Shown: in pieces, positions 40,118-49,571 of the stretch
How the letters are laid out: each line of letters starts with the position of its first letter
Numbering within the stretch: position 1 is the first letter of the stretch
Source: Ktedonobacterales bacterium
GTDB lineage: Bacteria > Chloroflexota > Ktedonobacteria > Ktedonobacterales > DATBGS01
NCBI GenBank assembly: GCA_036557285.1
Contig: DATBHW010000033.1
Coordinates: 1 to 64,000 of the forward strand
DNA: 64,000 nucleotides
Reading direction: 5' to 3'
Position numbers and translations under genes: made by a program
Notes under the pieces: model-generated
Told to the model about the DNA's origin: nothing
What the model saw: only the letters and a program-made list of their open reading frames with translations
Databases searched by the model: none

Positions 40118-42853
40118 TCAAGACTTGCCGAGAATCACGCCACCTTTCGGCACAGTTCCCGGCAGATACCAATCGGTGCTGGTCACGCCATCAGCATAAT
40201 GGACCCTGGCGCGCACCAGCCCATGCGGCAAGACAAATTGCACGATTGGATGCCCCTGCTCGGCCAGCAGCATACTATCGTGCCAGATTGGCGCAGCGCC
40301 ATCAACGCCGGTGACATTGACCATCGGAGCGCCGTTATCGTTGCCTGCCCAGACACCAATCACATAATCGCTGGTGTAGCCCACTGTCCAGTTATCCTTA
40401 AAATCTCCCGTTGTGCCGGTCTTGGCCGCCGCCGGGCGAACGACGCCGGTATGCCCGCTCTGGCACTCCGCGCTGTAGGGCTTGCCATTGTAGAGCATCA
40501 GCGGGCTGCACACGCCAAATTCATACTGACGTTCTTTGTCGTCAGAGAGAACATTGGTAATCAGTCCCGCAACCTGCGGGCTGATAATACGTTTGCCTGC
40601 ATCAGAATGCTGATAGATGAGATTGCCCTGGCTGTCGCGGATCTCCTGGATCATGTACGGAGCCATCCGAATGCCGCCGTTTGCGAAGACGCCGTAGGCT
40701 GAAGTCTCATCGAGCAAATGCACGCTCAAGCCGCCCAGCACCATCGAGGGCGCGGGTGTCCCCAGATAACTGCCGATCCCCATAGCCTGAGCCGTTGCCA
40801 GCGATGGCTTGATCCCGGCAAACAGCTCTACCTTCACCGCTGGCACATTAAACGAGTTCTGGAGCGCGTGGCGCAGGGTCATCTCGCCGTGGAAGCGATG
40901 ATCATAATTGACCGGCGAATAGATCGGTTCACCTTCGGAGACAAAGATATGCACTGGCGTATCGCTGATCGCTGTGCCAGGCGACCAACCTTTCTTAAAT
41001 GCCGTCGCGTAGACAAACGGCTTGAAAGAAGAGCCTGGCTGGCGATACCCCTGCGAGGCCACATCAAACTGGCTGCCTTTCTCAATACTGCCCACCAGCA
41101 CCTGAATTGCTCCGGTATGGTAATCAATCATCACCACCGATGCGTCTGACATATGATGATGCTTTGCCTGCATGTCTTTAATGTGTGCCTGCGCAATCTT
41201 CAAGATTTGGTTTTGCAGGGTCATATTCAGCGTTGTCATCACCTGAAGACCCGAACGGCTCAAAATGCCAGGAGGAATCTGGCCGCTGTCCATCAGCCCC
41301 TGCAATTCACGCATCACATAGTTCGAGACGCTGGGGATAGCATTCGTGGCATGCCCTAGATGAATAAAGCCTTTCCTGGCCGCTTCTTGCTCAGCCCGCA
41401 CCGCGTCGGCTGAAGTGATATAACCTGCCACCACCATCTGCCCAAGCACCGTTTTCTGGCGTTCCAACGCCTGCTCTGTATTGACAGCCGGATCGTACTG
41501 CGAGGGCGCTCTAGGCAGCCCGGCCAACATCGCCGCCTGCGCCAGATCAAGCTTACTGGCCGCCGGGTGCTGCGGCGAATCAGGCAGATTGAAGTAGATA
41601 TGCGCGGCAGCGTCAATCCCATAGGCTTGTTCGCCGTAATAGATCGTATTCAGGTAGAAGCTGAGAATCTCCTGCTTGGAATATTCCCGCGTCGTTCCAA
41701 GCGCCAGAATCATCTCGCGCAGCTTGCGATCAAATGTCGGCGCTGGTCCCACGACTGAATTCTTAATCAACTGCTGGGTAATGGTGCTGGCGCCCGATAC
41801 GATCTCCCCGCTGCGCAGATCATCCGATGCCGCTCGCACCACTGCCAGGAAATCAACACCCTGATTCTGCCAGAAGTCTTTGTCTTCAATGGCAGTGGTC
41901 GCGTTAATCGCATTCAGCGAAACCTGGTCAAGCGATACCGTCGTCTGCAACCCCTGATCGGCCAGTTCATAGATCACATTGCCCTGCGAGTCGTAGACTT
42001 TCAAACTGTCTTTGGGAAGCTCGGAGACCAGGTTCGTCACCTGTAGCTGCGCATAGGAGTAATAGAGCAAGCCAAGTCCGGCCAACGAGGCAAGCACCAT
42101 AATCGCCAGAACCGATGGAACCAGCACACTTGCAAACAACCCCACGCCCACACGCCGCTCGTGGCGGCGATAGCGACGGGTGGACGAATGCAAACGCCCG
42201 CGTTTCCAGTGCCGACGCAGCACCTGCGCGCGGGTATAGGGCCGCCCCGGCAGCGGCGCTCCAATCGCTGGCGGCCCTGGAGGGATTACTTTCCGTACCG
42301 CACGCTCGGTTGTCTCCGGCACAATCAGCGCCCGTTCTTCCGGTATCGCATCCAGTGTTATCTCTTCAGACTCAACCACTGCTGGCAGCGAAACACGCAC
42401 CGGCAGCAACTGTACACTTAGCACTGGCCCTGTAGGTCGCAGGGGCGTCGTCGCTTTTGATGGCTTCCCCGACAGAGGCTGCTGGAGCGGCTCATCAGGC
42501 GTTGGCTCCATCTCCAGCGGCTGCGTTCTGTTTCCGGCTGGTAGCTCATGTGTACTGATCGGGCGGCGATGCCGCAAATGCTGCCAGTGCTGAAAGCGCG
42601 TTCCAACAACAGGCGCAGATGCTGCCGCTTTCTCCGCCCAGAGCGCCTCACCAACAGCCTGGCTGCGCTCCCCCCAGAGGTCGTGCAGCTGCGGGCGCAA
42701 ACTTTCCCAATGGTGAAAACGCGTGCGACCAGCAGGCGTCGAGGAGCCAGAGGAGTGGGGGCGTGGTGATGGCATTGGTGACGACAACGAAGATGACGGT
42801 GATGGCTGGTCATCGGCCCCTTCAGGGCGTTCCGTTCGAGAATCCAGAGCCAT
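40118..42853 (-). CDS. Class A penicillin-binding protein (PBP1a-type)
   Basis: A 911-residue bifunctional peptidoglycan synthase. A long cytoplasmic N-terminus (about 1-235) is followed by one membrane helix (VLVPSVLAIMVLASLAGLGLL), the GT51 glycosyltransferase domain (IEDKDFWQNQGVDFLAVVRA and GASTITQQLIKN), then the transpeptidase with SSFKPF (SxxK), NSFNVPAVK (SxN) and AAKTGTTGDFKDNW (KTG). Both activities should be intact. The N-terminus is Ser/Pro-rich and carries a repeated TRFxHWxxLR unit at about 44-53 and 85-94, not known to me from other class A proteins. A terminator follows. It is a single gene. Confidence 0.94.
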   Translation of the reverse strand: MALDSRTERPEGADDQPSPSSSLSSPMPSPRPHSSGSSTPAGRTRFHHWESLRPQLHDLWGERSQAVGEALWAEKAAASAPVVGTRFQHWQHLRHRRPISTHELPAGNRTQPLEMEPTPDEPLQQPLSGKPSKATTPLRPTGPVLSVQLLPVRVSLPAVVESEEITLDAIPEERALIVPETTERAVRKVIPPGPPAIGAPLPGRPYTRAQVLRRHWKRGRLHSSTRRYRRHERRVGVGLFASVLVPSVLAIMVLASLAGLGLLYYSYAQLQVTNLVSELPKDSLKVYDSQGNVIYELADQGLQTTVSLDQVSLNAINATTAIEDKDFWQNQGVDFLAVVRAASDDLRSGEIVSGASTITQQLIKNSVVGPAPTFDRKLREMILALGTTREYSKQEILSFYLNTIYYGEQAYGIDAAAHIYFNLPDSPQHPAASKLDLAQAAMLAGLPRAPSQYDPAVNTEQALERQKTVLGQMVVAGYITSADAVRAEQEAARKGFIHLGHATNAIPSVSNYVMRELQGLMDSGQIPPGILSRSGLQVMTTLNMTLQNQILKIAQAHIKDMQAKHHHMSDASVVMIDYHTGAIQVLVGSIEKGSQFDVASQGYRQPGSSFKPFVYATAFKKGWSPGTAISDTPVHIFVSEGEPIYSPVNYDHRFHGEMTLRHALQNSFNVPAVKVELFAGIKPSLATAQAMGIGSYLGTPAPSMVLGGLSVHLLDETSAYGVFANGGIRMAPYMIQEIRDSQGNLIYQHSDAGKRIISPQVAGLITNVLSDDKERQYEFGVCSPLMLYNGKPYSAECQSGHTGVVRPAAAKTGTTGDFKDNWTVGYTSDYVIGVWAGNDNGAPMVNVTGVDGAAPIWHDSMLLAEQGHPIVQFVLPHGLVRARVHYADGVTSTDWYLPGTVPKGGVILGKS

Positions 42854-43743
42854 AGGAGGACTACCCCTCTCGCCGCAAGGCTTCTTACCGGGCTGCGGCG
42901 TGAATTGAACGGATAGACGCTAGAAAGGAGGGCTGGCCCTTTCTGGCGCATATCCTAACGCCGGACGATGAATACGCGCTCGCCGATCTCTTACCTGAAC
43001 CGCGTTGAGAAGAGAGGAGACCGTTGGGCGAAGAGAACTGCTTGTGATACAGCGTTTCCCTATTAAAGAACCACATTCATTAGCAAGAAACGATACGGTT
43101 TATTGATGAGCTTACCGCAGAGAAAGCAGCGCCAGGGCGAGCCGTCTATGCGGATACAGGGCTACCAGGAGGCCAGGCTACCAGGACCAGATGACTATTC
43201 AACATCCATTCAAGAGACATACACCCCAACACTAGCCGTTGGTTCCTGAGCGTTTCACGCGCGACAACGATAGGAGGATCGTTAGCGGGATGACACACTC
43301 AGGGTCATAAGCCAAAGGGCTGACCCTGGTACGTGTCCTCGCGGCGCAAGAGCAGCAGGTACTTGCGATTCTTCATCCTTACATGTTCAGCAAGATGAAA
43401 CGGCTGGTTCTCCGGCAAGAGGCTGGCGCTAAAAAGAGACTCCACTCTCGCATTCGCAAAACAGGTATGTATACTCATTTGTGCAGACCTCATTGAAGAG
43501 TTAAGATAAGCGCTTGAGAGGTCGTGTATGCGTCAAGCACTATGAAGCAATCAGTGGCGCAGGCATGAATATAAGAAGGCCGGGACAGCGTGTATTGAAT
43601 GCTTCTGTAAGAAGTTGTAGCTTATTCTCATTAAAAATGCAATGCTTTGATCATGTCCATTTGTACACACTTCGACAAACGCATGAGCCTCTTTGGCATC
43701 AGCCTTTTACAAGCAGCAAAATGAGGCAGGTGAGCCGCCCTAC
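42854..43743. other. Gene-poor region between PBP and TPR genes
   Basis: About 890 bases without a convincing long gene. Visible details are a near-perfect hairpin around an AGGAGG (43267-43284, AACGAT/ATCGTT), an 11-base direct repeat GGCTACCAGGA near 43160 and 43177, and a 34-codon frame without a start codon (42904-43008) that looks like a coding remnant. A weak reverse ORF is listed separately. Confidence 0.45.
43305..43478 (-). CDS. Possible small protein, low support
   Basis: A 57-codon reverse frame beginning MSIHTCFANARVESLF. It has GAGG 9 bases before the ATG and a mixed hydrophobic/basic composition with no recognisable motif. It could be spurious. Confidence 0.28.
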   Translation of the reverse strand: MSIHTCFANARVESLFSASLLPENQPFHLAEHVRMKNRKYLLLLRREDTYQGQPFGL

Positions 43744-45936
43744 TTATCGAGGAATCGCCGCCAATCGCTGAGCTTCGGCGGCCTCAGCTTCCGAAAGGCG
43801 TCCCAGCGCACGCAGCGCCTCAACCTGGCATTCCCAGACCTCCGCAGCGCGGCGATCCAACCGCAAGGCGCGCTCACAAGCGCCGAGAGCATGGGAATAG
43901 CGCTGCAACGCCAGCAACGCGCGCGCCTGATAGAGATAGGTCTCTGGCAGATAGGGATTGAGGGCCAGCGCCCGCTCACTCGCGCTCAGCGCCTCATCTG
44001 CCTGCTCAAGAGCCAGCAGCGCCCCAGCCCTCTCGCACCAGGCCAGGCCCAGATAGGGATTAAGCGACAGCGCTTTCTCACTCACGTCGAGGGCTTCCTG
44101 GGCGCGTCCCAAACGGCGCAGCAGCGCCGCGCTGCTGCAAAATAGCACCGCATCGCTCTGACGCAGGTGAGCACTCTGCTGATAAGCCGCCAGCGCCTCT
44201 TCAACGCGCCCCAGGGCCGCCAGAGCAATCCCCGCGTTCGCCCAGAGCGCCGCTGCCAGTGATGGCGGTATGGACTGCCCCAGAGCGCCAGCCTCCTCCT
44301 GCGTCTTTCGACAAAGCTCCAACGCTTCAGCATGCCGACCAGCCTTATTCAACAGCCAGCTTCGGTTGCTGGCTGCCGCCAATGCTGGACGCTGTAGGTT
44401 TGCTGCGCGCTCGCAGACCCGCAGCGCCTCAGCATCAGCCCGCAGCGCCGCCAGCGCATAGCCTAACTGCGCCCAGAGCGCACCGCGAGAGGGGTCAGCC
44501 TGTGCCGCCTCCTGGCAGGCAGCGCGCGCCTGCTGAAAACGCCGGACCATAGCGCGTGTCCAGAAGTTGTGATGCCAGACCGGCGGAAGCGCCGGAAGCG
44601 CCAGCCCGTCGGCATCAGCCCCAATCAGGATGCCATCAGGACGGCTCAAGGCATTGAGCGACCAGACGACATTATCCAGCGCATGCGTCAGCGCAGGGTC
44701 TAACGTCAATGCCTGCTGCGCAGCAGCCAGCCCCTCGGCAAAGCGCGCCAGTTCGTTCAACGCCTGGGCTTTGTTGCTCCAGGCGCTGGCGAGTGTCGGA
44801 GTCAGGAGAATGGCTTGCTCGCAGGCGGCCAGCGCCTCCTCATAACGTTGCAGCCCATTCAACGCCCAGCCCTTATTATTCCAGGCCAGCGCCAGCGTCT
44901 CTTCAAGCGCAATCGCCCGCTCACAGGCTTCCAGGGCTTCGCCATAGCGCCAGAGGCCATTCAGCGCCCAGCCCCGATTGCTCCAGACCACCGGATGCGC
45001 TTCGTCGAGCCGCATCGCTTCATCCGATGCCTCCAGGGCTTCAGCAAAATGCCGCAGTTTATTCAGAATCCAGGCCAGGTTATTCCAGACGGCCAGATCG
45101 GTTGGATCGCTCACGCTTGCCTGGCGATAGGCGCCGAGCGCCTCCTCATAGCGCCGCAGTTTGATCAGCGCCCAGCCTCTGCAAGCCAGTGTTGGCGGGT
45201 ATCCTGGCTGGATAGCCAGCGCCCGCTCACTGGCGGCCAGCGCCTCCTCATAGCGGCGCAGTTCGTTCAGCGCCCATGCCCGATTATGCCAGGCTACCGC
45301 ATCCTTCCCGTCCAGCGCCAACGCTCGCTCGCAGCTTGCCAGCCCTTCTTCAAGCCGACCCAACTTCAAGAGCGCACAGCCTCGATTCGCCCAAAGCGAT
45401 GCCGTTGGCGGCGCTTGCGCCAGGGCTTGATCGCACAGCGCCAGCGCTTCCTCATAGCGTTTTAAGCCCAGCAGCGCGTGGCTCAGATTACTCCAGGCAT
45501 GTTTCAGGCGCGCGTCAATACTCAGGGCGCGCCTGCTGGCCTCCAGAGCTTCTTCATAGCGGCGCAGCTCATTCAACGCCCAACTCGCCAGATTCCAGCT
45601 GGCGCCATCCGCCGGTTGAAGCGCCAGCGCCTGGCGGCACGCCTCCAACCCTTCGCTTGCATGCCCACGCCTGATCTGCTCAGCGCCCAACTGCCGCCAG
45701 AGATCGATCCGGTCAGGGGCCGTGTCAACCATCTGCTGGAGCGCGGCCAGCGCCGATTCTTCCGCATCCGCTTCAGAAGAACCTCTGGCAGCGTCTCCAT
45801 CCAGGCGCGGCGGCGCGCCCTCCCCAGTTCCCACCTGGACGGCTCGATTTACCTCTACGGCCAGAGCAGGCGCCTGTTCCGGCGCGTCGGAAGACCCATC
45901 GCCAATTGTCGCTGCCGCATCCATCTCCTGACTCAT
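43744..45936 (-). CDS. Large tetratricopeptide-repeat protein
   Basis: A 730-residue protein. The first 60 or so residues are acidic and Ala-rich; the rest is an array of roughly 18 TPR units of 34 residues, e.g. AWNNKGWALNGLQRYEEALAACEQAI and similar. One stretch near residues 430-460 (SRPDGILIGADADGLALPALP) breaks the regular spacing. TPR arrays bind other proteins. No catalytic domain is visible, so it is probably a scaffold. The start at 45936 has AAAGGA about 9 bases upstream and lies after the promoter at 46052-46080, which excludes the longer frame. It is divergent from the debranching-type enzyme gene. Confidence 0.88.
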   Translation of the reverse strand: MSQEMDAAATIGDGSSDAPEQAPALAVEVNRAVQVGTGEGAPPRLDGDAARGSSEADAEESALAALQQMVDTAPDRIDLWRQLGAEQIRRGHASEGLEACRQALALQPADGASWNLASWALNELRRYEEALEASRRALSIDARLKHAWSNLSHALLGLKRYEEALALCDQALAQAPPTASLWANRGCALLKLGRLEEGLASCERALALDGKDAVAWHNRAWALNELRRYEEALAASERALAIQPGYPPTLACRGWALIKLRRYEEALGAYRQASVSDPTDLAVWNNLAWILNKLRHFAEALEASDEAMRLDEAHPVVWSNRGWALNGLWRYGEALEACERAIALEETLALAWNNKGWALNGLQRYEEALAACEQAILLTPTLASAWSNKAQALNELARFAEGLAAAQQALTLDPALTHALDNVVWSLNALSRPDGILIGADADGLALPALPPVWHHNFWTRAMVRRFQQARAACQEAAQADPSRGALWAQLGYALAALRADAEALRVCERAANLQRPALAAASNRSWLLNKAGRHAEALELCRKTQEEAGALGQSIPPSLAAALWANAGIALAALGRVEEALAAYQQSAHLRQSDAVLFCSSAALLRRLGRAQEALDVSEKALSLNPYLGLAWCERAGALLALEQADEALSASERALALNPYLPETYLYQARALLALQRYSHALGACERALRLDRRAAEVWECQVEALRALGRLSEAEAAEAQRLAAIPR

Positions 45937-46051
45937 CAGCGTCGATCCTTTCTCTATAGCTGCGTTATAACCGCGTTGCCGCGCCGCTTGCCGCATTTGC
46001 TTGCCGCATTTCAGGTACGGGAGTGAGACCTGCCGCATCCTCCCCTTGTTG

Positions 46052-46080
46052 AGCATAGAGAAAATGTTCGAGACTGTCAA
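46052..46080 (-). promoter_or_regulatory. Promoter of the TPR gene
   Basis: On the reverse strand TTGACA (46080-46075) and TATGCT (46057-46052) are spaced 17 bases. The start would be near 46045, leaving a leader of about 110 bases. Confidence 0.75.
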
Positions 46081-46186
46081 GCAAATCCAAAGATCGAGGA
46101 TCGCTGGCCCCGCTCATAGAGTAGTCCAGGGTGGGCGTTCATCCCACGAAATTGATGCGTTCTTCGTTCGTTTGCTACGGCACCAT

Positions 46187-46215
46187 TTGACAGACATCCT
46201 GACGAAATCTATAAT
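46187..46215 (+). promoter_or_regulatory. Consensus sigma-70 promoter of the debranching-type gene
   Basis: TTGACA at 46187-46192 and TATAAT at 46210-46215, with 17 bases between, match the consensus exactly. The start would be near 46222, 48 bases before the ATG. Confidence 0.85.
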
Positions 46216-46269
46216 TGGGCAATTGGGCGCGGCCAGGCTTTGCCGGATCGGACAGGAAGGGGGAAGTCA

Positions 46270-48552
46270 ATGCTCACATTAGATCGGGAGATTTGCCGGA
46301 ATCTGGATGCTGTTCTTCAGCGCGAATGGCTTGTCACCAATGGGCTGGGCAGCTACGCCTCCGGTACAGTAGCAGGGGCGAACACCCGTCGCTATCATGG
46401 TCTCCTCGTCGCTGCGCTGCGGCCCCCCGTTGCCCGCACAGTGCTGGTAGCAAAAGTTGATGAAGAGGTAGAATACGACCAGCGTACCTTCTACCTGGGC
46501 GCGAACGAATACCAGGATGGCACCATCCACCCTGGCGGCTTCGTCCATCTGGAGAGCTTCGCGCTTGAGGACGGCTTGCCTGTTTTTACCTATCGCATTG
46601 GCGGCCACGCCGAATTGATGCTGGAAAAGCGTATCTGGATGGAGCGCGGCCAGCAGACCACGTATGTACGCTATCGTCTCTTTCGCCAGCCTTCCCAGGA
46701 GCAGAACGAGCCTGCTGCCGCTCAGGCAAATGGCGCGCGAGCCACCACTCAGGCAAATGGCGCGCGAGCAGAAGCAGCGCCAGGCATCACCCTCACCCTC
46801 CTGCCCTTTGTCGCCTATCGAGATTATCACGCAGAGCAATATGGCAGCGAAGAGCGCCACTTTACCATCGCAGCCTTGCATGCCAATCAGAACGGCCAGC
46901 CAGGCGAAGAACCTGGCATCGCTGGCTGCACGATCACGGCTTTTGAGGGCGCTCAGCCCTATCATCTGATCGCCGTAGGCAGCCAGGCAGATGACCCTGA
47001 CTTCACGACGATGGGTGTCTGGTACTGGCGCTTTCTGCATCGCAAGGAGCGTGAGCGCGGCCTGCCCGATACCGAAGATTATTATTTGCCTGGCACGTTC
47101 CAGGCGCGCCTGACATTAGCGAACAAAGGCGCACACGCTCAGGATACCCTGACCTTGATTCTGACCGCAGAACCTCGCTGGCACAACTATACGCGCCCTG
47201 GCGCTCCGGCAAAATCCTTGCAGCGCACCCTCGCCCGTCAGCACGAGATCGCTGGCAATGATCTCCAGCATCTAGGTGAACGGGATCGAAGCTTCCTGCA
47301 ACAGCTTCGCCTGGCGGCTGATCAGTTTCTGGTCGCTCGCCTGTCCAACGGCAGCAAGCTTACTGGCTCCAACGCCCATACCACCCTCATTGCTGGCTAC
47401 CACTGGTTCACCGATTGGAGCCGCGATACCATGATTAGCCTGCCAGGGCTTACACTGGCAACCGGGCGATTTGAGGAAGCGCGGAGCCTGCTTCAGCATT
47501 TCGCGCGCTATCTTGACCGGGGTATGCTGCCGAACCGCTTCCCTGACAGCGGCGAGAACCTGACCGACGCCGACTATAACACCGCAGACGCTACCCTGTG
47601 GTATTTTCACGCCCTGGATCAATACCTGCGCCTCAGCGGCGACACTTCTCTGCTCGGCAGTCTTTTCCCGGCGCTGGAGGAGGTTATTACCTGGCATCAG
47701 CGCGGCACACGCTTTGGTATTCATGCCGATGAGCACGATGGATTGCTGGCGGCAGGAGAGGCTGGAGTGCAACTGACCTGGATGGACGCCAAGGCCGATG
47801 ACTGGGTTGTTACGCCACGCAGCGGCAAACCCGTTGAGATCAACGCCCTCTGGTATAACGCCCTGCGGCTGATGGAGGAATGGGCCACAGGGCAAGGCAA
47901 AGACCCCCTGCCCTATGGGGCCGCTGCTGCGCGCTGCCGCGAAAGTTTCAATCAACGCTTCTGGTATGAATCCGGCGCATACCTCGCTGATGTCGTTGAT
48001 GGCCCCGATGGCGACGATACCAGTCTGCGGCCCAATCAAGTCCTCGCTATCTCCCTGCCGCATCCTGTTCTGGAGACGGCTCGCTGGCAGTCAGTGCTGG
48101 ATGCCCTGACACGGCATCTGCTCACCTCAGTAGGATTGCGCACTCTGAACCAGGCGCATCCAGCCTATCGGGGCCATTATACAGGCGACCGCTATATGCG
48201 AGACGGCGCTTATCACCAGGGGGCTGTCTGGGTCTGGCTGATTGGCCCCTATCTCGACGCCCGTTTGCGCGTCTGGGGGTCCGAAGACGCGGGCGCGCGC
48301 TCCCACGAAGAGGAACGCTGCCGAGGCATACTGGAAGCCTTCCTCGACCATCTTGGGCAGGCTGGCATGGGCAGTATCAGCGAAATATTCGACGGCGAAG
48401 CCCCCCACACTCCGCGCGGCTGTATCGCCCAGGCATGGAGTGTCGCCGAAGTCCTGCGACTCTTGTCGCGCTGCCACCATATCGCGCCAAAGCCTGATTC
48501 GCCAGCGTCGCTCACCAGCAAAGCGCGCGGACGCCGAACACGCTCCACCTGA
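46270..48552 (+). CDS. Amylo-alpha-1,6-glucosidase / glycogen debranching-type enzyme
   Basis: A 760-residue protein with an N-terminal GDE domain (about 10-220: EWLVTNGLGSYASGTVAGANTRRYHGLL) and a C-terminal GH133-type (alpha/alpha)6 barrel (about 330-720). The latter has YHWFTDWSRDTMISLPGLTL and NTADATLWYFHALDQYL; acidic residues in WSRDTM and near DAKADDW fit the catalytic region. It would remove alpha-1,6 branch glucose from glycogen or related glucans. An in-frame 27-base tandem duplication (QANGARA twice near residues 150-170) sits in a linker. The ATG at 46270 follows AGGAAGGGGG. It has its own perfect promoter. Confidence 0.88.
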   Translation: MLTLDREICRNLDAVLQREWLVTNGLGSYASGTVAGANTRRYHGLLVAALRPPVARTVLVAKVDEEVEYDQRTFYLGANEYQDGTIHPGGFVHLESFALEDGLPVFTYRIGGHAELMLEKRIWMERGQQTTYVRYRLFRQPSQEQNEPAAAQANGARATTQANGARAEAAPGITLTLLPFVAYRDYHAEQYGSEERHFTIAALHANQNGQPGEEPGIAGCTITAFEGAQPYHLIAVGSQADDPDFTTMGVWYWRFLHRKERERGLPDTEDYYLPGTFQARLTLANKGAHAQDTLTLILTAEPRWHNYTRPGAPAKSLQRTLARQHEIAGNDLQHLGERDRSFLQQLRLAADQFLVARLSNGSKLTGSNAHTTLIAGYHWFTDWSRDTMISLPGLTLATGRFEEARSLLQHFARYLDRGMLPNRFPDSGENLTDADYNTADATLWYFHALDQYLRLSGDTSLLGSLFPALEEVITWHQRGTRFGIHADEHDGLLAAGEAGVQLTWMDAKADDWVVTPRSGKPVEINALWYNALRLMEEWATGQGKDPLPYGAAAARCRESFNQRFWYESGAYLADVVDGPDGDDTSLRPNQVLAISLPHPVLETARWQSVLDALTRHLLTSVGLRTLNQAHPAYRGHYTGDRYMRDGAYHQGAVWVWLIGPYLDARLRVWGSEDAGARSHEEERCRGILEAFLDHLGQAGMGSISEIFDGEAPHTPRGCIAQAWSVAEVLRLLSRCHHIAPKPDSPASLTSKARGRRTRST

Positions 48553-48638
48553 ATGCGCCCAGGGAGAAGCGCCCCCAACCACGCCGCTGCTCCAACTGGA
48601 GCTATGGAAGGGATGGGAAAAGAAATGCTATCAGGAAA

Positions 48639-48647
48639 TGCTATACT
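48639..48647 (+). promoter_or_regulatory. Extended -10 promoter of folP
   Basis: TGCTATACT lies so that transcription starts near 48654. This leaves almost no room for a GTG start at 48657 and supports the ATG at 48690. Confidence 0.5.
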
Positions 48648-48689
48648 TTCAGTATCGTGAGTGCTGCTGCATTGGATAGGACTTCGCTA

Positions 48690-49571
48690 ATGGCTGACTT
48701 GCCAGCCCCCACCTCCTGGGGACAGCATCGCCTTATATGGGGCGTCCAGACCTACATCATGGGCATCTTGAACATTACCCCGGACTCGTTTTCTGGCGAT
48801 GGGCTTATCGTAGCAGGCGCGCCGCGCCCAGAAGTGATCGAGCGCGCCATCACTCAAGCTCAGCACATGGTAGCAGATGGCGCCGAACTCATTGATGTTG
48901 GCGGCGAATCCACTCGTCCCAGCACAGAACTTGCCCCGCCGATTTCGGCAGAGCTTGAGCGCCAGCGCGTCATTCCGGTCATCGAGCAACTCGCAGCCGT
49001 TTTGCCAGCCTCTATCATCATCTCTGCTGACACGTACAAAGCGCCCGTAGCGGAGGCGGCTCTTGATGCAGGCGCTGCACTGGTCAATGACATTTCGGGC
49101 TTGCAGGGCGATCCCCAGATGGCCTCACTGGTAGCCGCGCGGCAGGTTCCGGTTGTGCTGATGAGCAATCTGCGAGGCCAGACGCGGCGCGATCCGGTCG
49201 GAGATGTCACACGCCAGCTAGCTCGCAGCGTTCAACTCGCCCTGGATGCGGGGATTGCCTGGGATCATCTTATTCTTGATCCTGGCTTTGGGTTCGGGCT
49301 TGCCGGAGCAGAAAATCTGCGCGTCCTGGCGCGTCTTGGGGAACTGCGCGCGCTGGGGCGCCCCTTGCTGGTAGGCACGTCGCGCAAATCTCACATCGGC
49401 CTGGTGCTGGGGACGCCCGCCGATGATCGCCTTGAAGGCACAGCCGCAACGGTAGCACTCAGCATTGCCTATGGCGCTGACATGGTGCGCGTTCACGATG
49501 TCCGCCAGATGGCGCGGGTTGTGCGCATGACGGACGCGGTGGTGCGCGGCTGGCCGAAGGAAGAAGTCTGA
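48690..49571 (+). CDS. folP: Dihydropteroate synthase
   Basis: A 293-residue TIM-barrel enzyme that joins p-aminobenzoate to 6-hydroxymethyl-dihydropterin pyrophosphate in folate synthesis. It has the pterin motif MGILNITPDSFSGDG, GAELIDVGGESTRP, the segment ILDPGFGFG, and the late SRKS (GTSRKSHIG) with phosphate-binding Lys and Arg. The ATG at 48690 has AGG 9 bases upstream; a GTG at 48657 is possible. Its stop overlaps the ATG of folC (TGATG). Sulfonamide targets lie here. Confidence 0.95.
   Translation: MADLPAPTSWGQHRLIWGVQTYIMGILNITPDSFSGDGLIVAGAPRPEVIERAITQAQHMVADGAELIDVGGESTRPSTELAPPISAELERQRVIPVIEQLAAVLPASIIISADTYKAPVAEAALDAGAALVNDISGLQGDPQMASLVAARQVPVVLMSNLRGQTRRDPVGDVTRQLARSVQLALDAGIAWDHLILDPGFGFGLAGAENLRVLARLGELRALGRPLLVGTSRKSHIGLVLGTPADDRLEGTAATVALSIAYGADMVRVHDVRQMARVVRMTDAVVRGWPKEEV

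Noticed and set aside
43744-45936. Possible CRISPR or tandem DNA repeat array
   Set aside because: The repetition is at protein level (about 34-residue TPR units) with divergent DNA, not identical repeats with spacers.
45937-46080. Longer N-terminus for the TPR gene
   Set aside because: The extension overlaps a near-consensus promoter (46052-46080) and has no ribosome site at its start.
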